NCBI GenBank assembly: GCA_964542255.1
Contig: CAZITV010000050.1
Span: 1 to 13,269, forward strand
Length of the DNA: 13,269 nt
Direction of reading: 5' to 3'
Source of the DNA: CAYMSF01 sp964542255
GTDB lineage: Bacteria > Verrucomicrobiota > Lentisphaeria > Victivallales > Victivallaceae
In this document: in pieces, positions 1 to 6,610 of the stretch
How the letters are laid out: each line of letters starts with the position of its first letter
Position numbering within the stretch: position 1 is the first letter of the stretch
Notes under the pieces: generated by a model
Seen by the model: the letters and a program-made list of their open reading frames with translations, nothing else
What the model was told of the DNA's origin: nothing
Databases searched by the model: none
Position numbers and translations under genes: made by a program

Positions 1-569
1 CCGGAGGTGTGGAGTTTGCCGTGTTTCATGCCGATGGCGCTGGCGAGTTCGAGATGATTATTGACCTGCAGCTGTTCTGCGGCGGCGATAAAGATTTTGC
101 CGGCGGCGATGGCATCAGCTTCGGCGTTGTGATGTTTGAATTTGTGTTTCAAGTGAGCATTGACGGTATCAAGTTTATGATTGGTCAAGTCCGGCCAAAT
201 TTTGGCGGCGATTTTGCAGGTGCAGAGATAATCGAATTCCGGATAAGGCTGGCTGTAAACATCCAGGACACTGCGCAATACTGAAATATCAAAAGCCGCA
301 TTATGGGCGATAACCGCGTCCGCCTGGCGGATAAACGGCAGCAATTCATTAAAAATAATGTCAAATTCGGGTTGGTTGATAACCTGCTGAGCGGTAATTC
401 CATGTATTCCGACATTCATCCAGTCAAAATGGCGGTAATAGCGGTGCGGCTGCACCAGCCATTCCTGGGAATGCACAATTTGCCGGTTGCCAATGACAGC
501 AATTCCCAGCGAGCAGACGCTGCACCGGGCCGAATTGGCGGTTTCAAAATCTATACTGAGAATATTCAT
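1..569 (-). CDS. DEDDh 3'-5' exonuclease (DNA polymerase III epsilon-like), C-terminus cut by window edge
   Basis: Reading the minus strand from the ATG at 567-569 gives 189 uninterrupted codons running off the left edge. All three exonuclease motifs of the DEDDh superfamily are visible: ExoI DFET (D7, E9), ExoII HNAAFD (D94) and ExoIII HNAEAD (H147, D152). These five residues bind two metal ions and hydrolyse DNA or RNA from the 3' end. The opening DFETANSARCSVCSLGIAV and the GIHGIT segment near residue 54 are typical of the stand-alone epsilon-like proteins, some of which carry a C-terminal BRCT domain; that part lies outside the window. An in-frame TGA at 585-587 makes this the first possible start, though no clear Shine-Dalgarno precedes it. 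It follows the DedA gene by 61 bp with no visible terminator, so cotranscription is likely. The exact role (repair, RNA processing or proofreading) cannot be told. Confidence 0.9.
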   Translation of the reverse strand, partial: MNILSIDFETANSARCSVCSLGIAVIGNRQIVHSQEWLVQPHRYYRHFDWMNVGIHGITAQQVINQPEFDIIFNELLPFIRQADAVIAHNAAFDISVLRSVLDVYSQPYPEFDYLCTCKIAAKIWPDLTNHKLDTVNAHLKHKFKHHNAEADAIAAGKIFIAAAEQLQVNNHLELASAIGMKHGKLHTS

Positions 570-630
570 AATCGGATAAACGATTCAAAGTTAAAAGTAT
601 GCTCAGTGAGGTTCTTCCCGGCAATAGTCA

Positions 631-1311
631 TCACTCGGTTTTTGCTGCCGGCTCAGCGTTCAGCTTTTTTTTGCGTTCCTGGAGATAATTCTGCAGCCAG
701 GCGATAATCCCGGGCAGAATGGAGATAAAGATAATCGCCATAATGACCAGGGTAAAATTCTTTTTTACTATCGGGATGTTGCCAAAATAGTGTCCTGCGG
801 CGACCAGTGAAAGTACCCAGAGTACCGCGCCGGCAATATTATAAATGATGAATTTGACATAAGTCATACTGCCCATACCGGCGACAAACGGCGCGAAGGT
901 ACGGATAATCGGCATAAAACGGGCGATGATGATGGTCTTGCCGCCGTGCTTTTCATAAAATGCATGGGTTCGCTCCAAATGTTTTTTATTGAGGAACATA
1001 ACATTTTCTTTGTAAAAAATCTTAGGCCCGATGTATTTGCCGATGTGGTAATTGACGGTGTCGCCGATGATGGCGGCAATCATCAGTATTGTTACAATTA
1101 GCCAGAAATTGAGTTCGCCGCTGGCAGTCAGTGCGCCGATGACGAATAATAGAGAGTCGCCGGGCAAAAACGGTGTAATGACCAGACCGGTTTCGCAAAA
1201 GATAATCATGAACAAAATGAGATAAGTCCATGATTCGTATTGTTTGACCAGTTCGATCAGATGCTTGTCGAGGTGCAGCATCATATCCACAAATTGCATT
1301 ATGTATTCCAT
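631..1311 (-). CDS. dedA: DedA family integral membrane protein
   Basis: 226 residues, close to the usual 200-220 of the bacterial DedA (SNARE-associated/VTT, PF09335) family. The opening closely resembles E. coli DedA (LHLDKHL then an FCETGL..PFLPGDSLLF stretch). The conserved charged residues known to be needed in E. coli DedA proteins are present: E40, D52, R131 and R137, the last two within ARFMPIIRTFAPFVAGMG. Several hydrophobic segments are evident (about 30-60, 70-90, 150-178 and 186-206), and the C-terminus is short and charged (ERKKK). Family members are linked to envelope homeostasis, membrane potential and lipid-carrier or phospholipid transport. The start at 1311 is preferred over the internal Met at residue 5 because AAGGA lies 6 bp upstream. 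The ATPase reading frame appears to stop 9 bp before this ATG, implying translational coupling. The gene symbol rests on family resemblance only. Confidence 0.93.
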   Translation of the reverse strand: MEYIMQFVDMMLHLDKHLIELVKQYESWTYLILFMIIFCETGLVITPFLPGDSLLFVIGALTASGELNFWLIVTILMIAAIIGDTVNYHIGKYIGPKIFYKENVMFLNKKHLERTHAFYEKHGGKTIIIARFMPIIRTFAPFVAGMGSMTYVKFIIYNIAGAVLWVLSLVAAGHYFGNIPIVKKNFTLVIMAIIFISILPGIIAWLQNYLQERKKKLNAEPAAKTE

Positions 1312-1320
1312 TGCGGTTCC

Positions 1321-3906
1321 TTATTTTTTTATTAGNNNNNNNNNNNNNNNNNNNNNNNNNNNNNNNNNNNNNNNNNNNNNNNNNNNNNNNNNNNNNNNNN
1401 NNNNNNNNNNNNNNNNNNNNNNNNNNNNNNNNNNNAATTTCACTATCTCCCACCACAAAGTCGCGGCAAGTGCCAAACCGATAATCACGGCAATTTGACC
1501 CGGTTTAAGTGCAGTTGTGGCAGCAAGCGCATTTCCGGCAGGCAAATAGACAATTACCACCAGCACGAACAGGATTACCAGATTGATTAATATAACCACT
1601 TTATCCGTTAAAATCAACCGTAAAGAGGAAATAAATGAACGCTGTTCCGATTGATTAATAAACGCCAGGAACAAATTGGAAAACGCCAGCACCAACAGTA
1701 AAAAGGTGCGGATAACTTCAATTGAATACCCGTTGTTATCCAAATAGAGACAACCCGAAAACGCCACGGCGAATATCGTCAATCCCTGGAGCGCAGCCTT
1801 GAGCATCATTCCGGCAGAAATTAATCCGGTTGATGAGGAACGCGGCGGGCGCGACATAATATCCTTGTCCGGCGGCTGACGTTCAAAGACAATCGAACAG
1901 GTCGGGTCAATAATCAGTTCCAGCAGTACTACGTGCACCGGCAGCAAGAGCATCGGCAGATGCAGCAGCGGCGGGAGCAGCGCCATCAAGGCAATCGGAA
2001 TATGGACGACAAATACATAGCCCACCGCCTTTTTAATATTGTCATAAATTCGCCGTCCATCTTTGACGGTTTCAACGATAGTGGTGAAATTATCATCCAG
2101 CAGGATCATATCTGCCGCTTCGCGGGCAACGTTAGTACCGCGTTTTCCCATCGCGATACCGATGTCGGCGAGTTTTAACGCCGGTGCGTCATTAACTCCG
2201 TCGCCAGTCATCGCGACAATTGCCCCGCCGGCCTGCAGCGCTTTGACGATCCGCATTTTTTGCTGCGGGATAACCCGCGCAAAAATATTTACAGTTTTAA
2301 TTTTTTTGTTAAGTTCGGCTTCAGGCATAGCTTCAAGCTCTTTGCCGGTGATAATGGTTGCCGCATTGCTCAACCCGATTTTTTTTGCTATCGCGGCCGC
2401 GGTAATGCCATTATCGCCGGTAATCATAATAACACGAATGCCCGCCTGACCACAGCGGCGGATGGCTTCCGGTACCGCCTCGCGCGGCGGATCAGCCAAG
2501 CCGATTAACCCCAGCAGCCGCAGCTGATTTGCCCCCAGTTCTGCTGGAATTTCCGTCATTTCAGTACGCTGCGCTACCGCAATTACCCGGAGTCCGGCCT
2601 GTGCCATCTCCTGCTGCTGCATGGCAACGGCTTGTGCCGCGTCAGGGGTGAGCCGGCACAGCGGCAGGATGCTTTCCGGCGAGCCTTTGGCGGCAAGTGC
2701 GGGGCGTCCATTGATTTCCCAGACGTGTCCCATCATTTTGCTGGAATTGTTGAACGGGTATTCGAATACCAGTTTATGGACAAAGATTTGCTGCGGTGTG
2801 ATTCCGGCGGCTTCGGTTTTTGCCAAAATAGCTTTTTCCATTGGGTCATAAGGCTCGGTTTCGCTGGCCAGGGTTGCCCAGTGCAGTAAATCATTGGTTG
2901 AGACAGAGTCAAACGGTGCCAAATTCTGTACAGTCATGCGGTTTTCAGTTAGCGTGCCGGTTTTATCCACGCACAGCACGGAGACAGCGCCGAGTGTTTC
3001 CACCGATGGCATTCTGCGGATCAAGGTTTGTTTGCGTGCCAGCCGCCAGGCCCCCATTGCCAGAAAAACCGTCAAAATTACAGGAAATTCTTCAGGAATA
3101 ATCGCCATTGCCAGAGTTATTCCCGCCAGTAAACTGTTGACAAATCCCGCATTATGAACATAATTTGCCAAAAGCACTAAAATGAATAAAAAGAACCCGG
3201 CAGCGGCGCAAATTTTGATTAATTTTCTGGTTTGCTTTTCCAGCGGAGTTTTCTCGGGAGTTACTTCCAGGAGTGACTGGCTGATTTTGCCGTATTCGGT
3301 GCCCATGCCAATTTTTTCAATCTGCACAATTGCGGAGCCCTGCACTACCGCAGTACCGGCATAACAGAAATTCGGCTGCCAATGCTCGTTTTGCTCTGCT
3401 GGCGCCGTTTTTTTCCAGACGGTATCAGATTCACCAGTCAAGGCAGATTCATCCATGCCCAAGTCAAACATTTCAATGATTTTTCCATCGGCATTGACCC
3501 GTTCGCCCTCTTCCAGCAGCATCAGGTCGCCAACGGCGAGCTCCCGGCTGTCAATGGCCAGAAGCGAACCGTCACGAATAACTGTGGTTTTGGGCGCTGA
3601 AAGTGCGCGCAGCGCGTGCAAAGTTTTATCGGTGCGCCATTCTTGAAACAAATTTATTCCGGCGATGAATAGTACGAAGCCGAGCATAATCAGCGCGTCC
3701 TGATGTTCACCCAGGATAAAATAAATGGCAGCGGCGCCGAAGAGCAGCAAAAACATCGGTTCAGTACAGGTGCTCCAAATTTTCTTGAGGAAAGAACCGG
3801 ATTGTTCTGGTGCGAGTTCATTGAACCCGAATTGCTGTAAACTGGCAGATACTTCTGCGGCGGATAAGCCGGAATAGTGATTGCGGAAACCTTTGATAAG
3901 AGCCAT
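1321..3906 (-). CDS. P2-type cation-transporting ATPase, Ca2+-ATPase-like (C-terminus interrupted by N run)
   Basis: 823 residues are readable before the N run, covering almost the whole pump. In order: cation ATPase N-domain (about 1-60), TGES actuator loop (157-160), M4 ion-site motif PEEFP (271-275), phosphorylation site DKTGT (D314), nucleotide-binding KGSPE (407-411), TGDN (496-499), hinge GDGVND (568-573), M6 motif DPTCSIVFE (667-675), then four further hydrophobic helices to residue 823. ATP-driven export of Ca2+ or a similar cation across the inner membrane is the likely role. Acidic residues in M4 and M6 support a divalent ion, but PEEFP is not the textbook PEGLP, so specificity is uncertain. 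The start at 3906 has AAGGAG ideally placed upstream; the frame stays open to 4017 but that extension is proline/arginine-rich, spans the putative -10 box and has no homology-like features. The stop at 1321-1323 (LIKK then TAA) lies beyond the gap and is provisional. Confidence 0.92.
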   Translation of the reverse strand: MALIKGFRNHYSGLSAAEVSASLQQFGFNELAPEQSGSFLKKIWSTCTEPMFLLLFGAAAIYFILGEHQDALIMLGFVLFIAGINLFQEWRTDKTLHALRALSAPKTTVIRDGSLLAIDSRELAVGDLMLLEEGERVNADGKIIEMFDLGMDESALTGESDTVWKKTAPAEQNEHWQPNFCYAGTAVVQGSAIVQIEKIGMGTEYGKISQSLLEVTPEKTPLEKQTRKLIKICAAAGFFLFILVLLANYVHNAGFVNSLLAGITLAMAIIPEEFPVILTVFLAMGAWRLARKQTLIRRMPSVETLGAVSVLCVDKTGTLTENRMTVQNLAPFDSVSTNDLLHWATLASETEPYDPMEKAILAKTEAAGITPQQIFVHKLVFEYPFNNSSKMMGHVWEINGRPALAAKGSPESILPLCRLTPDAAQAVAMQQQEMAQAGLRVIAVAQRTEMTEIPAELGANQLRLLGLIGLADPPREAVPEAIRRCGQAGIRVIMITGDNGITAAAIAKKIGLSNAATIITGKELEAMPEAELNKKIKTVNIFARVIPQQKMRIVKALQAGGAIVAMTGDGVNDAPALKLADIGIAMGKRGTNVAREAADMILLDDNFTTIVETVKDGRRIYDNIKKAVGYVFVVHIPIALMALLPPLLHLPMLLLPVHVVLLELIIDPTCSIVFERQPPDKDIMSRPPRSSSTGLISAGMMLKAALQGLTIFAVAFSGCLYLDNNGYSIEVIRTFLLLVLAFSNLFLAFINQSEQRSFISSLRLILTDKVVILINLVILFVLVVIVYLPAGNALAATTALKPGQIAVIIGLALAATLWWEIVKXXXXXXXXXXXXXXXXXXXXXXXXXXXXXXXXXXLIKK
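1336..1435. other. Assembly gap (100 N)
   Basis: Exactly 100 consecutive Ns, a conventional filler for a scaffold join of unknown length. It falls in the last codons of the P-type ATPase. The true distance between the flanks, and thus the C-terminal residues of the ATPase and its spacing to dedA, is not determined by this sequence. Confidence 0.99.
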
Positions 3907-3958
3907 TGGCACTCCTTCTGACCGTGGAATTTTCCCCGGCACCATAATTATTGTTAGA

Positions 3959-3964
3959 ATTATA
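3959..3964 (-). promoter_or_regulatory. Putative -10 box for the ATPase-dedA-exonuclease operon
   Basis: Read on the minus strand this is an exact TATAAT, 52 bp upstream of the ATPase start codon at 3906. The expected -35 position (about 3982-3987) reads CGGCAG and is a poor match, so either the promoter is activator-dependent or the match is fortuitous in an AT-rich leader. Confidence 0.4.
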
Positions 3965-4096
3965 GTCCCGCAGTTTTCCTGCTGCCGGCGTACCGGCCCG
4001 GCCCCACGCACCTGCAAATCGGCGCATCGCCTGCTCTATTTTGAGCTATTAATTTAATATGCAAATTAAAAAAGTCAAATCAACAAAAAAGATTTC

Positions 4097-4263
4097 TAAG
4101 GAGTCGTTCAAAAATAACTGGTACTTTCTACTGGTGTCTCCGGGGCACTTTCGGCTTTGCCGGTTCGTTACAAAGCTACGGCTTTGCTCCTCTCCGGCAA
4201 CCCCGAAATTTCTCCCTGATACCCTCAGTATAAAAATACCACTTATTTCTTTACAACTCCTAA
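4097..4263. repeat. ~167-bp imperfect palindrome, MITE-like
   Basis: The two arms are inverted copies. The left arm from about 4099 (GGAGTCGTTCAAAAATAACT...) aligns with the reverse complement of the right arm ending near 4260 (GGAGTTGTAAAGAAATAAGT...), about 20 of 27 outermost positions identical. The centre is a nested, symmetric stem: TTTCGG (4149-4154)/CCGAAA (4203-4208), GCCGG (4159-4163)/CCGGC (4194-4198), CAAAGC (4171-4176)/GCTTTG (4181-4186), with equal-sized internal loops of 4 and 7 bases on each side and a 4-base TACG tip. This fits a decayed foldback element such as a miniature inverted-repeat transposable element, or a long structured RNA. There is no transposase gene and no clear target-site duplication; TA dinucleotides lie near both ends. 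Confidence 0.7.
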
Positions 4264-4370
4264 CCACTAACATCACGAAAATTCACGAAATAAACCAATT
4301 GCGTTGTATCGCGGCACGCCACAATTCACCGCAACATTTATTGTGTCCTTTGCGCAGTTTGCGTTAAAAT
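4262..4370. repeat. Degenerate CACGAAA / GCAAAGGACAC-type intergenic repeat
   Basis: AACCAC (4262-4267) is followed by two units of about 10 bp beginning CACGAAA at 4274 and 4284. The reverse complement of 4341-4366 reads AACGCAAACTGCGCAAAGGA then CACAA, another short-period motif. Similar A-rich 7-10-bp-period strings occur between genes of many large-genome bacteria. A clearly related copy lies at 13125-13200 in this window. Function unknown. Confidence 0.55.
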
Positions 4371-4391
4371 GGCTGTTTGTTTTGGTGTAGT

Positions 4392-4489
4392 GCCCTCGCT
4401 CTGAGAGGGCGTGATTTAAACCCTTCCCCCCGACACGGACGGGGCTACAAAAATCTAACAGCCCGGTGGCGACCGAACCCCGTCCACCG
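4392..4489. repeat. Cluster of three GC-rich hairpins
   Basis: Three inverted repeats in 98 bp: GCCCTC (4392-4397)/GAGGGC (4405-4410) with a 7-base loop; CCCCG (4428-4432)/CGGGG (4440-4444) with a 7-base loop; CGGTGG (4464-4469)/CCACCG (4484-4489) with a 14-base loop. An alternative 8-bp pairing joins GGACGGGG (4437-4444) with CCCCGTCC (4478-4485). None is followed by a T-tract, so they are not ordinary intrinsic terminators. They resemble dispersed noncoding repeats more than coding DNA. Confidence 0.55.
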
Positions 4490-4617
4490 CAACCGCCAGA
4501 ATTAAGCAATTATTATAGGAGTACGAACCAGCACGCTGCCTGCTAACCGATTAAGTTTTTGGTCAATTCCTGAGTGCAGGCGGGAACATGCAAGATATTT
4601 TTACAGAGTATGGATTG

Positions 4618-4641
4618 AATAATCGCGATATTGCGGTTATT
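4618..4641 (+). promoter_or_regulatory. AT-rich stem-loop upstream of the sensor gene
   Basis: AATAATCGC (4618-4626) pairs with GCGGTTATT (4633-4641), nine pairs including one T-G wobble, with a 6-base loop GATATT, followed by a T-rich run. It sits about 70 bp upstream of the putative -10 box of the next gene. It could be a weak terminator for readthrough from the repeat region or a dyad operator for a regulator; the sequence cannot distinguish these. Confidence 0.35.
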
Positions 4642-4707
4642 TTGTTTGTGTTAAGTTAAATAAATGGTGTTATTGCAGGCGTCAGGTGTTGCGCTGATGT
4701 AAAAAAT

Positions 4708-4716
4708 TGTTATATT
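4708..4716 (+). promoter_or_regulatory. Putative extended -10 promoter for the sensor-GH9 pair
   Basis: TGTTATATT: an extended TGn element (4708-4710) followed by TATATT (4711-4716), five of six matches to TATAAT. A weak -35 TTGCGC lies at 4689-4694 with a 16-bp spacer; extended -10 promoters tolerate a weak -35. The distance to the ATG at 4773 leaves a leader of about 50 nt. Confidence 0.4.
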
Positions 4717-4761
4717 TTCGCGCAATTTTACCCGGTGGCTGGTAAAAAACAAGGCGTTAAC

Positions 4762-4766
4762 GGAGG
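4762..4766 (+). promoter_or_regulatory. Ribosome-binding site fixing the sensor-protein start
   Basis: GGAGG lies 6 bp before the ATG at 4773. The in-frame GTG at 4767 directly abuts this motif and cannot use it, so the ATG is chosen as start. Confidence 0.8.
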
Positions 4767-4772
4767 GTGATT

Positions 4773-6527
4773 ATGAAAATTGCTGAAAAATTAATTGTTT
4801 CAGTAGTATGTTTATGCGTATGCGTAGTACTGGTATTTTCCATTGTTTTTTATTATCAATCCGAATCATTTATCGAACGCTTTGCCAATACCAGCAAAAT
4901 TAAGAATAAATCCGACCGGGAGATATTTGAAACACAGCGGCAGCGTCTGGCGATAAAACATGAGAGTCTGGTGCTTTTTACCATATTTGTTGTTTTTGCC
5001 GCGCTGGGATTGTTCTACATGGTTTACCTGATTGTAAATTTTGCGCGGCGGGTGCTGAATCCGTTATTGACTGCGTCAGATTTTTCCAAGACATTGGCAA
5101 CCGGAGTGTTTCCCGCAAAAATTATCATTCCCGCCAACAGTGACGCTGAAGTTAAAGATTTATTCCGCTCCATGAATTTTCTACGCGACCGATTATACCG
5201 TTTTACCGATAAATTGCGCACCAGCCATGAGCGTGAAGTACTGGCACGCCGCCAAGCCGAATCCATCAACTTTATCAAATCACATTTTTTCGCAAAACTG
5301 GCACCGGAACTCAGTCAACCGCTTAGTAATATCATCGGCAATGCCGAACTGCTGGCAAGTGAACTGGCGGCGAGTCAGGCTAACCCGGCATTGGGACGAA
5401 AAATTACCGGCATCCTCAAAAATGCGATTATGATGAATCTGCAGATTAGCGAAGCGCTTAAAGTCGCCGAGCTTGAAACCGGCGACAACAGCTATTCCCC
5501 GGCTAATGTAAAAACCGCAGACGTCATCAGTTCCATGCAAAAAGCTTCAGACATCCTTACCTACGGCAAAAAAATTTCCTACCAAAATTATATTTCCCCG
5601 GACTGTCCGCAGGAACTGTTTATTGATAAAAAAACCATTGTCGCACTGTTAAATATTATGCTCAATATAATTGTCGGCACTGTTGAGGCCGATGAGACCG
5701 TGCAGATAAACTGCAAGACCAATAACAATAAAATCTGCTTTTCCATGCACGAACACGGTTCTAATCCGAACTTGACCAAGCTCGCGGAGCAGTTTCTGCA
5801 GGAGGCAGGCAAGAATACTTTTGAACGGATGCAAAATGCGGACAGCAATCTGCTCTGCCTGCTGCTGCTGGAACGCAAGGCGATCGAAATTAACGCCAGC
5901 TTTACAATCAAGGTTTCCGACCGCGACAACAGCGAATTTATCCTGGAATTTGACCGCGGCAACGTAATCCCGAAAATCGCTGCACCGGCAAATGAGCAAC
6001 CTGATTTTGGCAAGGATACCGTTATTCTGCCGTTTCCGGACGGTCAAACCGCGCCGGTGGCATCGATGCAGAATGCTGCCGTCATCATCGCCGACAGCGA
6101 TATTGAGGGCAACTCCATTCTCCGTACCCTGCTTGAAAATGACGGTGCGGTAATTGTTGATGTGGATAACTCTCAAACCCTGATAGAAAAATTAAAAAAC
6201 GACAGGTACCATTTACTGATAATGTCTTATTCACTGGTGCCTACCGCTAATTTTATTACTTTTTTGAAATATATGCTGGAACAGCAAAAACTTCCGGTTA
6301 TTATTACCGCAAATCAACTCAATGCATCGGAAAGGCAAGCGTTGTTATTGGCCGGAGTCGAGCGCTGCTTTGTCAAACCGCTTGACTTCTCGCTGCTGCG
6401 CCGTGCCGCAGTGAAGATTTGTACTAAACAGCAAATTGCAGAACAAGAGAAACAGATAGCCGATAATGATACTGATGAGCAATCAGTCGTGGACAAGCAC
6501 GAACAGAAATTTAGCGGTGAATTTTGA
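4773..6527 (+). CDS. Hybrid histidine kinase homologue lacking phosphoacceptor His and receiver Asp (pseudokinase-pseudoreceiver)
   Basis: 584 residues. TM1 about 7-28, a short outer loop, TM2 about 66-88, a HAMP-like linker about 89-145, a coiled segment, then a DHp-like helix at 168-200. That helix aligns with the usual FLANMSHELRTPL box but reads FFAKLAPELSQPL: Pro178 occupies the histidine position. The ATP-binding domain (about 245-395) keeps a weak N-box (LLNIMLN, 292-298), but I see no DxGxG or GxG lid motif. A receiver-like domain (about 434-550) retains an acidic cluster (D441, D443), T512 and K535, but the phosphorylatable Asp is Ser485 (LLIMSYSLVP). A hydrophilic tail follows. Active homologues autophosphorylate and pass phosphate to Asp; this protein is predicted unable to do either, and may instead bind signal or partner proteins allosterically at the inner membrane. 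It is followed 83 bp later by the GH9 gene on the same strand with no strong terminator between. The frame is intact, so this is not an ordinary pseudogene. Confidence 0.85.
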   Translation: MKIAEKLIVSVVCLCVCVVLVFSIVFYYQSESFIERFANTSKIKNKSDREIFETQRQRLAIKHESLVLFTIFVVFAALGLFYMVYLIVNFARRVLNPLLTASDFSKTLATGVFPAKIIIPANSDAEVKDLFRSMNFLRDRLYRFTDKLRTSHEREVLARRQAESINFIKSHFFAKLAPELSQPLSNIIGNAELLASELAASQANPALGRKITGILKNAIMMNLQISEALKVAELETGDNSYSPANVKTADVISSMQKASDILTYGKKISYQNYISPDCPQELFIDKKTIVALLNIMLNIIVGTVEADETVQINCKTNNNKICFSMHEHGSNPNLTKLAEQFLQEAGKNTFERMQNADSNLLCLLLLERKAIEINASFTIKVSDRDNSEFILEFDRGNVIPKIAAPANEQPDFGKDTVILPFPDGQTAPVASMQNAAVIIADSDIEGNSILRTLLENDGAVIVDVDNSQTLIEKLKNDRYHLLIMSYSLVPTANFITFLKYMLEQQKLPVIITANQLNASERQALLLAGVERCFVKPLDFSLLRRAAVKICTKQQIAEQEKQIADNDTDEQSVVDKHEQKFSGEF

Positions 6528-6597
6528 CTGTAAACCGTAGAATAATGTAAATATCGCACATGGATTTATGGCAAAGTGCCTGGCAGACTATAGCAAT

Positions 6598-6601
6598 GGA
6601 G
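6598..6601 (+). promoter_or_regulatory. Ribosome-binding site fixing the GH9 start
   Basis: GGAG lies 9 bp before the ATG at 6611, which opens directly into a signal peptide. The longer alternative start at 6560 has no Shine-Dalgarno and would place 17 hydrophilic residues before that signal. Confidence 0.6.
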
Positions 6602-6610
6602 CACCGGACA

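Larger units (their letters stand above)
3907..4772. other. 866-bp divergent intergenic region filled with repeats
   Basis: No convincing gene lies between the divergent ATPase and sensor-protein starts. The region contains, left to right: the ATPase leader and -10 box; a large imperfect palindrome; CACGAAA-type degenerate repeats; GC-rich hairpins; an AT-rich stem-loop; and the promoter for the plus-strand genes. Open frames here on both strands run through palindromic or repeat DNA, lack ribosome-binding sites and show no protein-like composition, so I do not call them. Confidence 0.8.

Noticed and set aside
9..707. Plus-strand frames opposite the exonuclease and the end of DedA
   Set aside because: The minus strand carries intact exonuclease motifs and a complete DedA gene; the plus-strand frames are their shadows.
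3907..4017. N-terminal extension of the ATPase to an upstream in-frame ATG at 4017
   Set aside because: A strong AAGGAG precedes the ATG at 3906, and the extension is not pump-like, has no ribosome-binding site and covers a TATAAT box.
4059..4509. Open frames on both strands in the intergenic region
   Set aside because: They run through the palindrome and hairpin repeats, lack ribosome-binding sites and do not look like proteins.
4588..4659. A 23-codon plus-strand frame (ATG 4588 to TAA 4659), possible leader peptide
   Set aside because: Only a weak GGCGGG precedes it, it lies upstream of the best promoter, and its middle codons form the AT-rich hairpin; no attenuation architecture is evident.
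4773..6527. Pseudogene of a hybrid histidine kinase
   Set aside because: The frame is uninterrupted, has a strong ribosome-binding site and retains coherent TM, HAMP, DHp-like and receiver-like segments; only specific catalytic residues are replaced.
6560..6610. Longer GH9 start at 6560
   Set aside because: No Shine-Dalgarno, and it would bury the signal peptide behind 17 hydrophilic residues; the ATG at 6611 has GGAG 9 bp upstream.
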